Shown here one piece after another: positions 1 through 5,190 of a DNA stretch of 6,995 nucleotides. Positions within the stretch are counted from its first letter, which is position 1. The number at the start of each line of letters is the position of its first letter. This stretch comes from Geoalkalibacter_A sp034189505 (lineage in GTDB: Bacteria > Desulfobacterota > Desulfuromonadia > Desulfuromonadales > Geoalkalibacteraceae): NCBI GenBank assembly GCA_034189505.1, contig JAXHUR010000111.1, positions 1 through 6,995 of the forward strand, written 5' to 3'. The position numbers and the translations under genes are program-made. Below the pieces are notes generated by a model. That model saw nothing but the letters and a program-made list of their open reading frames with translations, made no database searches and was not told the origin of the DNA.

Positions 1-110
1 GCAAAAAGCGCCAAATGCAAGGCGCGCGATTGTCGAGCAATGAGGCGTACTTACGTACGTCGAAGCAGCGAGAGCAATTGCAGCAACGCAGCAGTTGGTG
101 AGTTTTTGCG
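1..110. repeat. Imperfectly palindromic intergenic repeat downstream of rtcB
   Basis: This stretch follows the rtcB stop codon by about 7 bp. It opens with gcaaaaa (1-7) and closes with tttttgc (103-109), an inverted pair. Inside it, cgtac (46-50) and gtacg (55-59) form the centre of a longer imperfect dyad: gcgattg near 26-32 is roughly mirrored by gagagcaattgc near 70-81. No protein frame in it is convincing. It resembles the REP-like intergenic repeats that are common in some deltaproteobacteria, but that is recollection, not a search. It could act as a 3' mRNA structure for the rtcB transcript. No T tract follows it on the minus strand, so I do not call it a terminator. It may continue left of the window. 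Confidence 0.5.
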
Positions 111-116
111 ACGCCA

Positions 117-1562
117 TCACCCTTTAACCACCGCCATCGGCACCAGCCGCGCCACAATGCGGCCGATCCCGGCGCGGCGCACCACTTCCACCACCTCCGA
201 GACATCCTTGTACGCCTCGGAGATCTCTTCCGCCATGGTGGCGCGGCCGGCGGCGCGAATCAGAATTCCCTGCGCGGCCAGGTCGGCTGGAATGTCGCGT
301 CCGCGGGCCATCTTCTTGGCGGCGTGGCGCGACAGGACCCGGCCCGCACCATGGCAGGTCGAACCGAACGTCTCGTTGAACGCATCTTCCGTGCCCACCA
401 GCACATAGGAGCAGCGCCCCATATCGCCGGGGATCAGCACCGGCTGCCCCACCTCGCGGTAGAGCGCCGGCGTCTCGGCATGCCCCGGAGGGAAGGCGCG
501 GGTGGCCCCCTTGCGATGCACGCACAACCGCCGCGCGCGTCCCTCGACCTGATGCGTTTCCCACTTGGCGATGTTGTGGCACACATCGTAGATCAGGCCC
601 ATGCGCAGCTGCGAGGGCCCGGCCTGCAGCACCTGCTCGAACGTTTCACGCACCCAGTGCGTGATGAGCTGGCGGTTGGCAAAGGCGAAGTTGGCTGCCC
701 CGGCCATCGCCGCCAGGTACTGCCGCCCTTCAGGGCTCTCCAGCGGCGCGCAGCACAGCTGGCGGTCCGGCAGCTCGATGCCGTATTTGGCAGCCGCGCG
801 CAGCATCATCTTGAGATGATCGTCGCATACCTGGTAGCCAAGCCCACGGCTGCCGGTATGGATGGAGACCGTCACCTGATCCTCGAAAAGCCCCAGAGCG
901 TTCGCAGCTTCGGAATCAAGCACCTCGTCGACCCGCTGCACTTCAAGGAAATGATTGCCCGAGCCCAGCGTGCCGAGCTGGTTGCGTCCGCGCTCCAGGG
1001 CGCGCTCGGAGATCACCTCCGGATCGGCGCCGGCGATGGTGCCGCGCTCCTCGATGTGATCGAGATCCTGCGCGGAACCGAAACCGTTTTTCACCGCCCA
1101 GGCCGCACCCTGCTCCAGCACCTTGCGCGTTTCACGGGGCGCCAGGCTCAGATCGCGGCGATGCGAGCCGACCCCGGAGGGCACATTGCGAAACAGCGCA
1201 TCCGCCAGCTCCCTGAGGTGGGGGCGAATCTCCTCAGATTCCAGCTCGCTGCGCAGCAGCCGTACCCCGCAGTTGATGTCGTAACCCACCCCACCCGGAG
1301 ACACCACGCCGCCATTCTCCGGATCAAACGCCGCCACCCCACCGATGGGGAAGCCGTAGCCCCAGTGGATATCGGGCATGGCGATGGAGCGGCCGACAAT
1401 ACCCGGCAGCGTCGCCACATTACGCACCTGCTCCAGCGCCTGCTCCTTCTGCAGCACCTCCATCATGGCCCGATCGGCAAACACCAGCCCCTCAACCCGC
1501 ATCTTCCCTTCGCGGGGGATGCGCCAGCGGCACGGGTCGATCTGTTGGAGCTTGATGGGCAT
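117..1562 (-). CDS. rtcB: RNA-splicing ligase RtcB
   Basis: RtcB joins RNA with a 2',3'-cyclic phosphate or 3'-phosphate end to a 5'-hydroxyl end, using GTP and Mn2+, through a covalent histidine-GMP intermediate. The 481-residue protein matches the long form of the family. All the metal and catalytic residues known from Pyrococcus RtcB are present at almost identical positions: D95 and C98 in YDINCGVR, N203/H204 in GSGNHFLE, H235 in SIHTGSRG, H329 in DVCHNIAKWE, and the guanylylated H404 in STCHGAGRVLSR. The ATG at 1560-1562 is preceded by AAAAAAAGG with a 9-nt gap, and that sequence belongs to the adjoining repeat. The gene lies downstream of archease, its known activating partner, across a 170-bp gap filled mostly by an inverted repeat. 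The long open frame on the opposite strand is a high-G+C shadow. The ligase activity is inferred from intact motifs; the physiological RNA substrate is unknown. Confidence 0.98.
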   Translation of the reverse strand: MPIKLQQIDPCRWRIPREGKMRVEGLVFADRAMMEVLQKEQALEQVRNVATLPGIVGRSIAMPDIHWGYGFPIGGVAAFDPENGGVVSPGGVGYDINCGVRLLRSELESEEIRPHLRELADALFRNVPSGVGSHRRDLSLAPRETRKVLEQGAAWAVKNGFGSAQDLDHIEERGTIAGADPEVISERALERGRNQLGTLGSGNHFLEVQRVDEVLDSEAANALGLFEDQVTVSIHTGSRGLGYQVCDDHLKMMLRAAAKYGIELPDRQLCCAPLESPEGRQYLAAMAGAANFAFANRQLITHWVRETFEQVLQAGPSQLRMGLIYDVCHNIAKWETHQVEGRARRLCVHRKGATRAFPPGHAETPALYREVGQPVLIPGDMGRCSYVLVGTEDAFNETFGSTCHGAGRVLSRHAAKKMARGRDIPADLAAQGILIRAAGRATMAEEISEAYKDVSEVVEVVRRAGIGRIVARLVPMAVVKG

Positions 1563-1571
1563 GGGTGAAAA

Positions 1572-1580
1572 CCTTTTTTT
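1572..1580 (-). promoter_or_regulatory. Repeat-borne ribosome-binding site of rtcB
   Basis: Read on the minus strand this is AAAAAAAGG, ending 9 nt before the rtcB ATG. The same 9 nt, together with the next 21 nt of repeat, recur exactly in front of manB (30 identical nt, 1572-1601 and 4617-4646). The Shine-Dalgarno sequence therefore appears to be part of the repeat and not of the ancestral rtcB leader. Confidence 0.6.
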
Positions 1581-1712
1581 GAACCACAGAGGGCACAGAG
1601 AGCACAGAGGAAAATCTGAGAAAAAAATCTTCTACTTCTGAACTTCAGATCTTCTGTGTTTTTACCCTAAGCTTTTTTGTTTTCTCAGTGTTCTCTGTGC
1701 TCTCTGTGGTTC
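1581..1712. repeat. 132-bp inverted repeat element (GAACCACAGAG family), copy 1
   Basis: The left arm (1581-1609) and right arm (1684-1712) are reverse complements at 26 of 29 positions, separated by a 74-nt A/T-rich spacer. Each arm is built from a degenerate CACAGAGnn unit. In RNA the arms could form a long stem between archease and rtcB. The spacer holds a small perfect dyad, ctgaa-c-ttcag (about 1638-1648), and the 17-mer aagcttttttgttttct (1669-1685), which recurs at 4757-4773 beside copy 2. The element fills most of the 1563-1732 gap. I see no gene and no clear promoter in it. Confidence 0.9.
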
Positions 1713-1732
1713 AAGCTTTTTAGCTTTTTGGA

Positions 1733-2146
1733 TTATATATCGACATAAACCCGCGCATGCCACTGCCCGCCCTTCTCCTCCACCAGCACCTGATGATGCG
1801 TGATCGCCTTGACTTCACGCTCCAGCGGGTGGCGCTGCGGGTCGAAGGGTTCGCCTTTGATCTGGGCGCGCAGGAACCCCTCGCCGAACACCAGCTCGCA
1901 ATCGGCGGGCAGAAACCCCCGGCACTCGAACAGAAACAGCAGCTCCGACAGCCAGGCCACCAGCAGCTCGGCGTCGTCGGAGCCGCTGACCTCGATTTGC
2001 TGTGTCTCGCGAGGGCTCACCGGCGCGTCGGCCACGATCACCTCGCGCAGCGCACAGGCGGCCTGGGCAAAAAGCTCGCTGCGGGAATCGCCCCAGATCT
2101 CCAGGCCGAGGTCAGCGGTGTGTTCGATCTGTCGGTAGCGGTTCAC
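1733..2146 (-). CDS. Archease, RtcB-activating protein
   Basis: Archease is a small metal-binding protein that speeds guanylylation of RtcB and lets it turn over. The N-terminal motif IEHTADLGLEIWG and the C-terminal block VKAITHHQVLVEE ... ARVYVDI are family signatures. With the GTG start at 2144-2146 the protein is 137 residues, and the conserved acidic metal ligand of EHTAD falls at D12, as in archaeal archease; the C-terminal ligand would be D136. The frame can also start at a TTG two codons upstream (2150-2152, 139 residues). Neither start has a good Shine-Dalgarno sequence. I prefer GTG because it gives the usual length before EHTAD. The gene begins 6-12 nt after the stop of the upstream BCAM0308-family gene, so translation is probably coupled. 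rtcB lies downstream, supporting a shared RNA-ligation role. Confidence 0.93.
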   Translation of the reverse strand: MNRYRQIEHTADLGLEIWGDSRSELFAQAACALREVIVADAPVSPRETQQIEVSGSDDAELLVAWLSELLFLFECRGFLPADCELVFGEGFLRAQIKGEPFDPQRHPLEREVKAITHHQVLVEEKGGQWHARVYVDI

Positions 2147-2158
2147 GAACAAGCCGGA

Positions 2159-2674
2159 TCAGTCGCGCCGCCACTGAACCCGGCAGACGTTGTGGTCGTC
2201 GGTCCAGTCCACCTGGAGATCGCCCTGATGGGCGCTGTGCAGGGCGCGCCCCAGGTGCTCGGCCAGTTTTTCCTCCGTGGTCTCGATCACCATATCATCC
2301 CCCTCCCGTTCCATGCGCATGATGCGCTCCAGGGGGTTCTTGGACGTTGCCTTGCTCTCCTCGTTGCGTAGAATGTTGCGGATCTCCTCCTCATGGTCCC
2401 AGAGGTAGCTGCCGCTCAGAGTGACGATGCCTTCGGGATAATGCTCGCTGATCTTGCGGCAGGCCGGGCAGGTGACGCGATTCACACCGCTGTCGTTCAG
2501 AGCCTTTTGCGCTTCGGCGGGGTCAAGATACCAGCGCTTGTTGCGGTAAAGCGCCTGGCAGCTCTCGCAGATCGCCGGCTCCTTGTGCCCCTCTGCGGGC
2601 ATATAGGGATCTTCGCTGGTAGGCGTGCGTTTCCGTTTGCCGCCGATGCCGAATTTGCCGATATTTTTGTTCAT
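2159..2674 (-). CDS. BCAM0308-family protein, zinc-ribbon-like, function unknown
   Basis: The protein has 171 residues. A basic N-terminus (KFGIGGKRKR) is followed by two Cys pairs, C36-x2-C39 (CESC) and C69-x2-C72 (CPAC), which could bind one zinc ion. Next comes a conserved stretch, EHYPEGIVTLSG, then a helical segment EEEIRNILRNEE and NPLERIM (113-119), and a C-terminal alpha/beta region with VIETTEEKLAEHLGRALHSA and QGDLQVDW. I recognise this arrangement as the BCAM0308 family, which has no established function to my knowledge. The ATG has a strong AGGGGG Shine-Dalgarno sequence about 9 nt upstream. The stop codon almost touches the archease start, and rtcB follows, so a role in RNA binding or repair is a reasonable inference from context. 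The zinc site and nucleic-acid contact are not demonstrated. Confidence 0.9.
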   Translation of the reverse strand: MNKNIGKFGIGGKRKRTPTSEDPYMPAEGHKEPAICESCQALYRNKRWYLDPAEAQKALNDSGVNRVTCPACRKISEHYPEGIVTLSGSYLWDHEEEIRNILRNEESKATSKNPLERIMRMEREGDDMVIETTEEKLAEHLGRALHSAHQGDLQVDWTDDHNVCRVQWRRD

Positions 2675-2728
2675 GGATAAACCCCCTTTCTGGTATCAAC
2701 CAGGTTTTTCCAGCACCCTCATTAGCTC

Positions 2729-2737
2729 AGTATACCA
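2729..2737 (-). promoter_or_regulatory. Extended -10 promoter candidate for the BCAM0308-archease genes
   Basis: On the minus strand this reads TGGTATACT, a good extended -10 (TGn plus TATACT). There is no convincing -35 at the right distance. It would place a transcript start near 2722, about 48 nt before the ATG at 2674. It lies in the 142-bp gap 2675-2816, which holds no gene. The promoter is proposed from sequence likeness to the sigma-70 consensus only. Confidence 0.4.
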
Positions 2738-2799
2738 GCTTGTCGCAGATTTAAAGGGGGGAGGGTGGAAGAGGTGTGGAGGGTGGGGCGTGACGGGTG

Positions 2800-2818
2800 A
2801 GGGGCCCTCCAGGCCCCT
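2800..2818 (-). other. G/C hairpin at the end of the small hypothetical gene
   Basis: ggggcc (2801-2806) pairs with ggcccc (2812-2817), extended by one a-t pair, around a 5-nt loop. It overlaps the stop codon of the gene at 2817-3122. No run of T follows on the minus strand, so it is not a standard intrinsic terminator. It may protect the mRNA 3' end or weaken read-through. Confidence 0.35.
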
Positions 2819-3122
2819 ACCGTGGCAGGTCGAGGTATTCGCGCGTTTCGAGTTCGAGGATGGCGGCGGCCAGGCCGAGGACGATCTGGCGCGGGGTCGG
2901 TTCGCTCTCCCACCAGGCCAGGTCGAGCTGATGCGCCTCTCCCGGCCAGTCCGCGATCAGGGTCTGATAGGGATCGGGCAGCTTGTCGATCATCGCCCCG
3001 ACCCGCTCTGCCAGGTAGCTGTTGAGCTCGCCGGACGGCGCCTGGTCAAGGGGAACATTGGCACCGAAGCGCCGCTGCACATCCTCCGCCAGTTCTTTGA
3101 CAAGTTCATCGCGTGATGCCAT
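2817..3122 (-). CDS. Small acidic hypothetical protein
   Basis: I do not recognise this 101-residue protein. It is soluble-looking and acidic (19 Asp/Glu against 9 Lys/Arg). The N-terminus MASRDELVKELAEDVQRRFG looks helical. The middle has a Pro/Trp-containing stretch (DPYQTLIADWP, 50-60, and LAWWESEPTPRQ, 68-79). The C-terminus has a short hydrophobic helix, IVLGLAAAILELE (80-92), flanked by charged residues and too short and polar to be a confident membrane span. The ATG has a near-perfect AAGGAG Shine-Dalgarno sequence 9 nt upstream, and codon use matches its neighbours, which together make it a convincing real gene. It stands alone between two gaps of 133 and 142 bp, so operon membership is uncertain. 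No cysteines, catalytic motif or signal peptide are visible. Confidence 0.8.
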   Translation of the reverse strand: MASRDELVKELAEDVQRRFGANVPLDQAPSGELNSYLAERVGAMIDKLPDPYQTLIADWPGEAHQLDLAWWESEPTPRQIVLGLAAAILELETREYLDLPR

Positions 3123-3152
3123 TTGCAGATCTCCTTAAACGGAAAAAACCTT

Positions 3153-3185
3153 CCCTCACCCTGACCCTCTCCCGCTGGGAGAGGG
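3153..3185. repeat. Intergenic repeat ending in a 9-bp perfect hairpin
   Basis: ccctctccc (3165-3173) and gggagaggg (3177-3185) form a perfect 9-bp stem with a 3-nt loop. The first 21 nt (3153-3173) match the unit of the tandem array at 6901-6995 at 19 of 21 positions, so the two belong to one repeat family. It lies in the 133-bp gap between manB and the small hypothetical gene. On the minus strand six T follow about 20 nt after the stem, too far for a typical intrinsic terminator. Confidence 0.7.
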
Positions 3186-3198
3186 GACTCTCATAGCT

Positions 3199-3219
3199 CC
3201 TCCCCCCAGCGGGGGGAGG
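3199..3219. repeat. Second 9-bp perfect G/C hairpin downstream of manB
   Basis: cctcccccc (3199-3207) and ggggggagg (3211-3219) form a perfect stem with loop agc. It lies 36 bp past the manB stop codon and 13 bp from the preceding hairpin, which has the same 9-3-9 geometry but a different stem sequence. It could end or stabilise the manB transcript. No T tract is present. Confidence 0.6.
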
Positions 3220-3255
3220 TTGGGAGGGGGGGCGGGAAGCTCCGAGTGGTCTTTT

Positions 3256-4608
3256 CTACCTCTCCCCACCCACCATCGCCAGCAGCGCCTCCGTCTTCAC
3301 CCGCATCAGCTTTTCATCGCCGCGGCTCTCCACGTTGAGGCGCAGCACCGGCTCGGTGTTGGACATGCGCAGGTTGAAACGCCAGCGGTCGAACTCCATC
3401 GCCAGTCCGTCCGTGTGGTCGACCTCCCGGGCCTCGTCTGCGTATGTTTTTTCCACAGCCGCCATAACCGCCGCCGGATCCTGCACGGTGCGGTTGATCT
3501 CGCCGCTCGCCGGAAAACGCGCCATGCGTTCGCCGACCAGCTGCGACAGCGTCTTCTGCTCGCGGCACATCAGCTCCAGCACCAGCAGCCAGGGGATCAT
3601 GCCGCTGTCGCAGTAGGCGAAGTGGCGGAAATAATGATGGGCGCTCATCTCGCCGCCGTACACCGCGTCCTCTTTGCGCATGCGCTCCTTGATGAAAGCG
3701 TGGCCGGTCTTGCTCATGATCGGCTCGCCACCCGTCTCGCGTACCATCTCGATGGTATTCCAGGTCAGGCGCGGATCGTGAATGATGCGGGCGCCGGGAA
3801 CCTTCTGCAGGATGTTGGCCGCCAGCAGGCCGACAATATAATAGCCTTCGACGAAGTCGCCGTTTTCATCGAAGAAGAAGCAGCGGTCGAAATCACCGTC
3901 CCACGCCAGACCGAGCAGGGCGCCATGGGCGCGCACCGCCTCCGCCGTCGCAGCACGATTCTCCGGCAGCAGCGGGTTGGGGATGCCGTGAGGGAAGCTG
4001 CCGTCGGGCGCGTGATGCACCTTGATCAGCTCGAAGGGCAGCTGCGCCTCCAGCAGATCGAGGATCGGGCCGGCGCAGCCATTGCCGGCGTTGACCACTA
4101 TCTTCACCGGCCTGAGCGTCGGCAACTCAATATAGCCGAGCAGATGACGGATATAAGGGCCTTTCACGTCGTACTCATGCACCGCGCCCGTTTGTTCCGG
4201 CGCGCCGAAATCGGCCTCTTCCGCGAGCCTGCGGATCTCGTTCAGGCCGCTGTCGCCGCTGATGGGCCGCGCCCCCTCCCGCACCAGCTTGAGGCCGTTG
4301 TAGTCCATGGGGTTGTGGCTCGCGGTGACCATGATGCCGCCGTCCATCCCGCCATAAAAAGTCGCAAAATAGACTTCCTCGGTGCCGCACAGGCCGATGT
4401 CGTACACATCCACTCCGCCCTCGCTCAGCCCCCGGCATAAAGCCTCGCTCAGCCCCGCACTCGAATGGCGCACATCACGCCCCACGACCACCTTCCGCGG
4501 CCGCAGAAACTCAGCATAAGCCCGCCCGACCCGCCAGGCAATCTCCTCATTCAACTCATCCGGCAGCCGCCCGCGGATGTCGTAGGCTTTGAAGCAGGTT
4601 AAATTCAT
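3256..4608 (-). CDS. manB: Phosphomannomutase (ManB/CpsG type)
   Basis: This cytoplasmic alpha-D-phosphohexomutase converts mannose-6-phosphate to mannose-1-phosphate, the substrate of ManC, on the way to GDP-mannose. The 450-residue protein closely resembles enteric CpsG along its whole length. Visible motifs in order: CFKAYDIRG near the start; the phosphoserine loop TASHNP (95-100, S97); the Mg2+ loop DGDFDR (237-242); the sugar-recognition loop GGEMSAHHYF (318-327); and the phosphate-binding loop RMSNTEPVLRLN (414-425). The ATG at 4606-4608 has AAAGGA 7 nt upstream. The frame stays open for 22 more codons to 4674, but that part is translated repeat (VISVPSVVQKK), and the family N-terminus starts at MNLTCFKAYD. 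Its partner manC lies upstream, separated by the GxxExxY gene and an inverted repeat. Some family members also act on glucose phosphates. Confidence 0.97.
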   Translation of the reverse strand: MNLTCFKAYDIRGRLPDELNEEIAWRVGRAYAEFLRPRKVVVGRDVRHSSAGLSEALCRGLSEGGVDVYDIGLCGTEEVYFATFYGGMDGGIMVTASHNPMDYNGLKLVREGARPISGDSGLNEIRRLAEEADFGAPEQTGAVHEYDVKGPYIRHLLGYIELPTLRPVKIVVNAGNGCAGPILDLLEAQLPFELIKVHHAPDGSFPHGIPNPLLPENRAATAEAVRAHGALLGLAWDGDFDRCFFFDENGDFVEGYYIVGLLAANILQKVPGARIIHDPRLTWNTIEMVRETGGEPIMSKTGHAFIKERMRKEDAVYGGEMSAHHYFRHFAYCDSGMIPWLLVLELMCREQKTLSQLVGERMARFPASGEINRTVQDPAAVMAAVEKTYADEAREVDHTDGLAMEFDRWRFNLRMSNTEPVLRLNVESRGDEKLMRVKTEALLAMVGGER

Positions 4609-4616
4609 ATGGGAAT

Positions 4617-4625
4617 CCTTTTTTT
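4617..4625 (-). promoter_or_regulatory. Repeat-borne ribosome-binding site of manB
   Basis: Minus-strand AAAAAAAGG, continuing as AAAGGA with a 7-nt gap to the manB ATG. It is identical to the sequence before rtcB and contiguous with the same repeat arm. The repeat boundary on this side therefore lies between the Shine-Dalgarno sequence and the start codon. Confidence 0.6.
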
Positions 4626-4756
4626 GAACCACAGAGGGCACAGAGATCACAGAGAAAGGCAAAGAGAGAAACAATAAAAATCAATAACAAAAGAATGGAA
4701 TCGAAAATAAAAAATTCTCGGATTTTTCTCAGTGCCCTCTGTGAACTCTGTGGTTC
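4626..4756. repeat. 131-bp inverted repeat element (GAACCACAGAG family), copy 2
   Basis: The left arm (4626-4654) and right arm (4728-4756) are reverse complements at 24 of 29 positions, with a 73-nt A/T-rich spacer that differs from that of copy 1. Overall length differs from copy 1 by a single base. The right arm ends 15 bp before the GxxExxY stop codon region, and is followed by the 17-mer aagcttttttgttttct that in copy 1 precedes the right arm. The element fills most of the 4609-4771 gap, where I see no gene. Confidence 0.9.
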
Positions 4757-4771
4757 AAGCTTTTTTGTTTT

Positions 4772-5188
4772 CTAATTCACAATCCTGCAAATGCCATCTT
4801 TCAGCAATGTCACATTGAAGTTGACTAGGAGCCCGAGTTTGAGGTTCGACATCTTCAAATAGGACAGCAGTTGGGCTTTATGGATTGGGAGAATTTTCTC
4901 GGTAGCTTTCAATTCGACCACGACAGAATCCTGAACAAGAAGATCCATGCGATAGCCGCAGTTGATCTGAAGCCCACGGTATCTGACAGGGCACTCTTTC
5001 TGCCGTTCAAAATTCAGACCTATTGAAGTCAACTCATGGGCAAGGCAGGACTCATAAGTAGACTCCAGCAGTCCCGGACCAAGCTCTCTGTGTACCCGAA
5101 TGGCTGCAAGAATAATCTTTTCAGAAATCCGATTTAGATTTTCCTCAGATTCTCTCTGTGTTCTCTGTGAGCTCTGTGGTTCAAACAT
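4772..5188 (-). CDS. GxxExxY protein, PD-(D/E)XK nuclease-like
   Basis: This 138-residue protein carries the family-defining G39-x2-E42-x2-Y45 in LGPGLLESTYESCL. It also shows the PD-(D/E)XK core: D82 in GYRMDLLV, then E92-L-K94 in VVVELKATE, and a Q106 helix (HKAQLLSYLKMS). It ends with the typical LGLLVNFNVTLLKDGICRIVN. The family is assigned to the PD-(D/E)XK nuclease superfamily, but a biological role is not established. The only usable ATG (5186-5188) lies 2 nt after the manC stop, with no clear Shine-Dalgarno sequence, so it probably depends on reinitiation after manC. Residues 3-16 are translated from a GAACCACAGAG repeat arm and are not family sequence; conserved homology begins near NRISEKIILAAIRVHRELG. 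The gene is visibly richer in A/T than its neighbours and splits the manC-manB pair, which suggests acquisition. Confidence 0.93.
   Translation of the reverse strand: MFEPQSSQRTQRESEENLNRISEKIILAAIRVHRELGPGLLESTYESCLAHELTSIGLNFERQKECPVRYRGLQINCGYRMDLLVQDSVVVELKATEKILPIHKAQLLSYLKMSNLKLGLLVNFNVTLLKDGICRIVN
5144..5182 (-). repeat. Single GAACCACAGAG repeat arm inside the GxxExxY start region
   Basis: On the minus strand it begins GAACCACAGAG and ends AATCTGAG, like the left arm of copy 1 (1581-1620) over nearly its whole length. It encodes roughly residues 3-15 of the GxxExxY protein. It is inverted relative to the outer arm at 4626, so the two enclose a 557-bp segment holding the gene. Confidence 0.85.
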
Positions 5189-5190
5189 GA

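Noticed and set aside
324..1568. 414-codon open frame on the plus strand opposite rtcB
   Set aside because: It is a high-G+C shadow of rtcB. The protein is rich in His/Arg/Gln/Leu with no recognisable motif, while the minus frame holds every catalytic residue of RtcB.
2800..3219. Intrinsic terminators at the three G/C hairpins
   Set aside because: None is followed by a T tract at the right distance on the minus strand, so I list them only as structures.
3220..4440. 406-codon open frame on the plus strand opposite manB
   Set aside because: It is an antisense shadow; manB in the other strand is intact with all mutase loops.
4609..4674. 22-codon N-terminal extension of manB
   Set aside because: The extra residues (VISVPSVVQKK and flanks) are translated repeat, and the ATG at 4608 has a ribosome-binding site and matches the family N-terminus.
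4655..4727. Promoter for manB in the A/T-rich repeat spacer
   Set aside because: Several A/T-rich hexamers exist, but none gives a -35/-10 pair with correct spacing; such matches are expected by chance in this composition.
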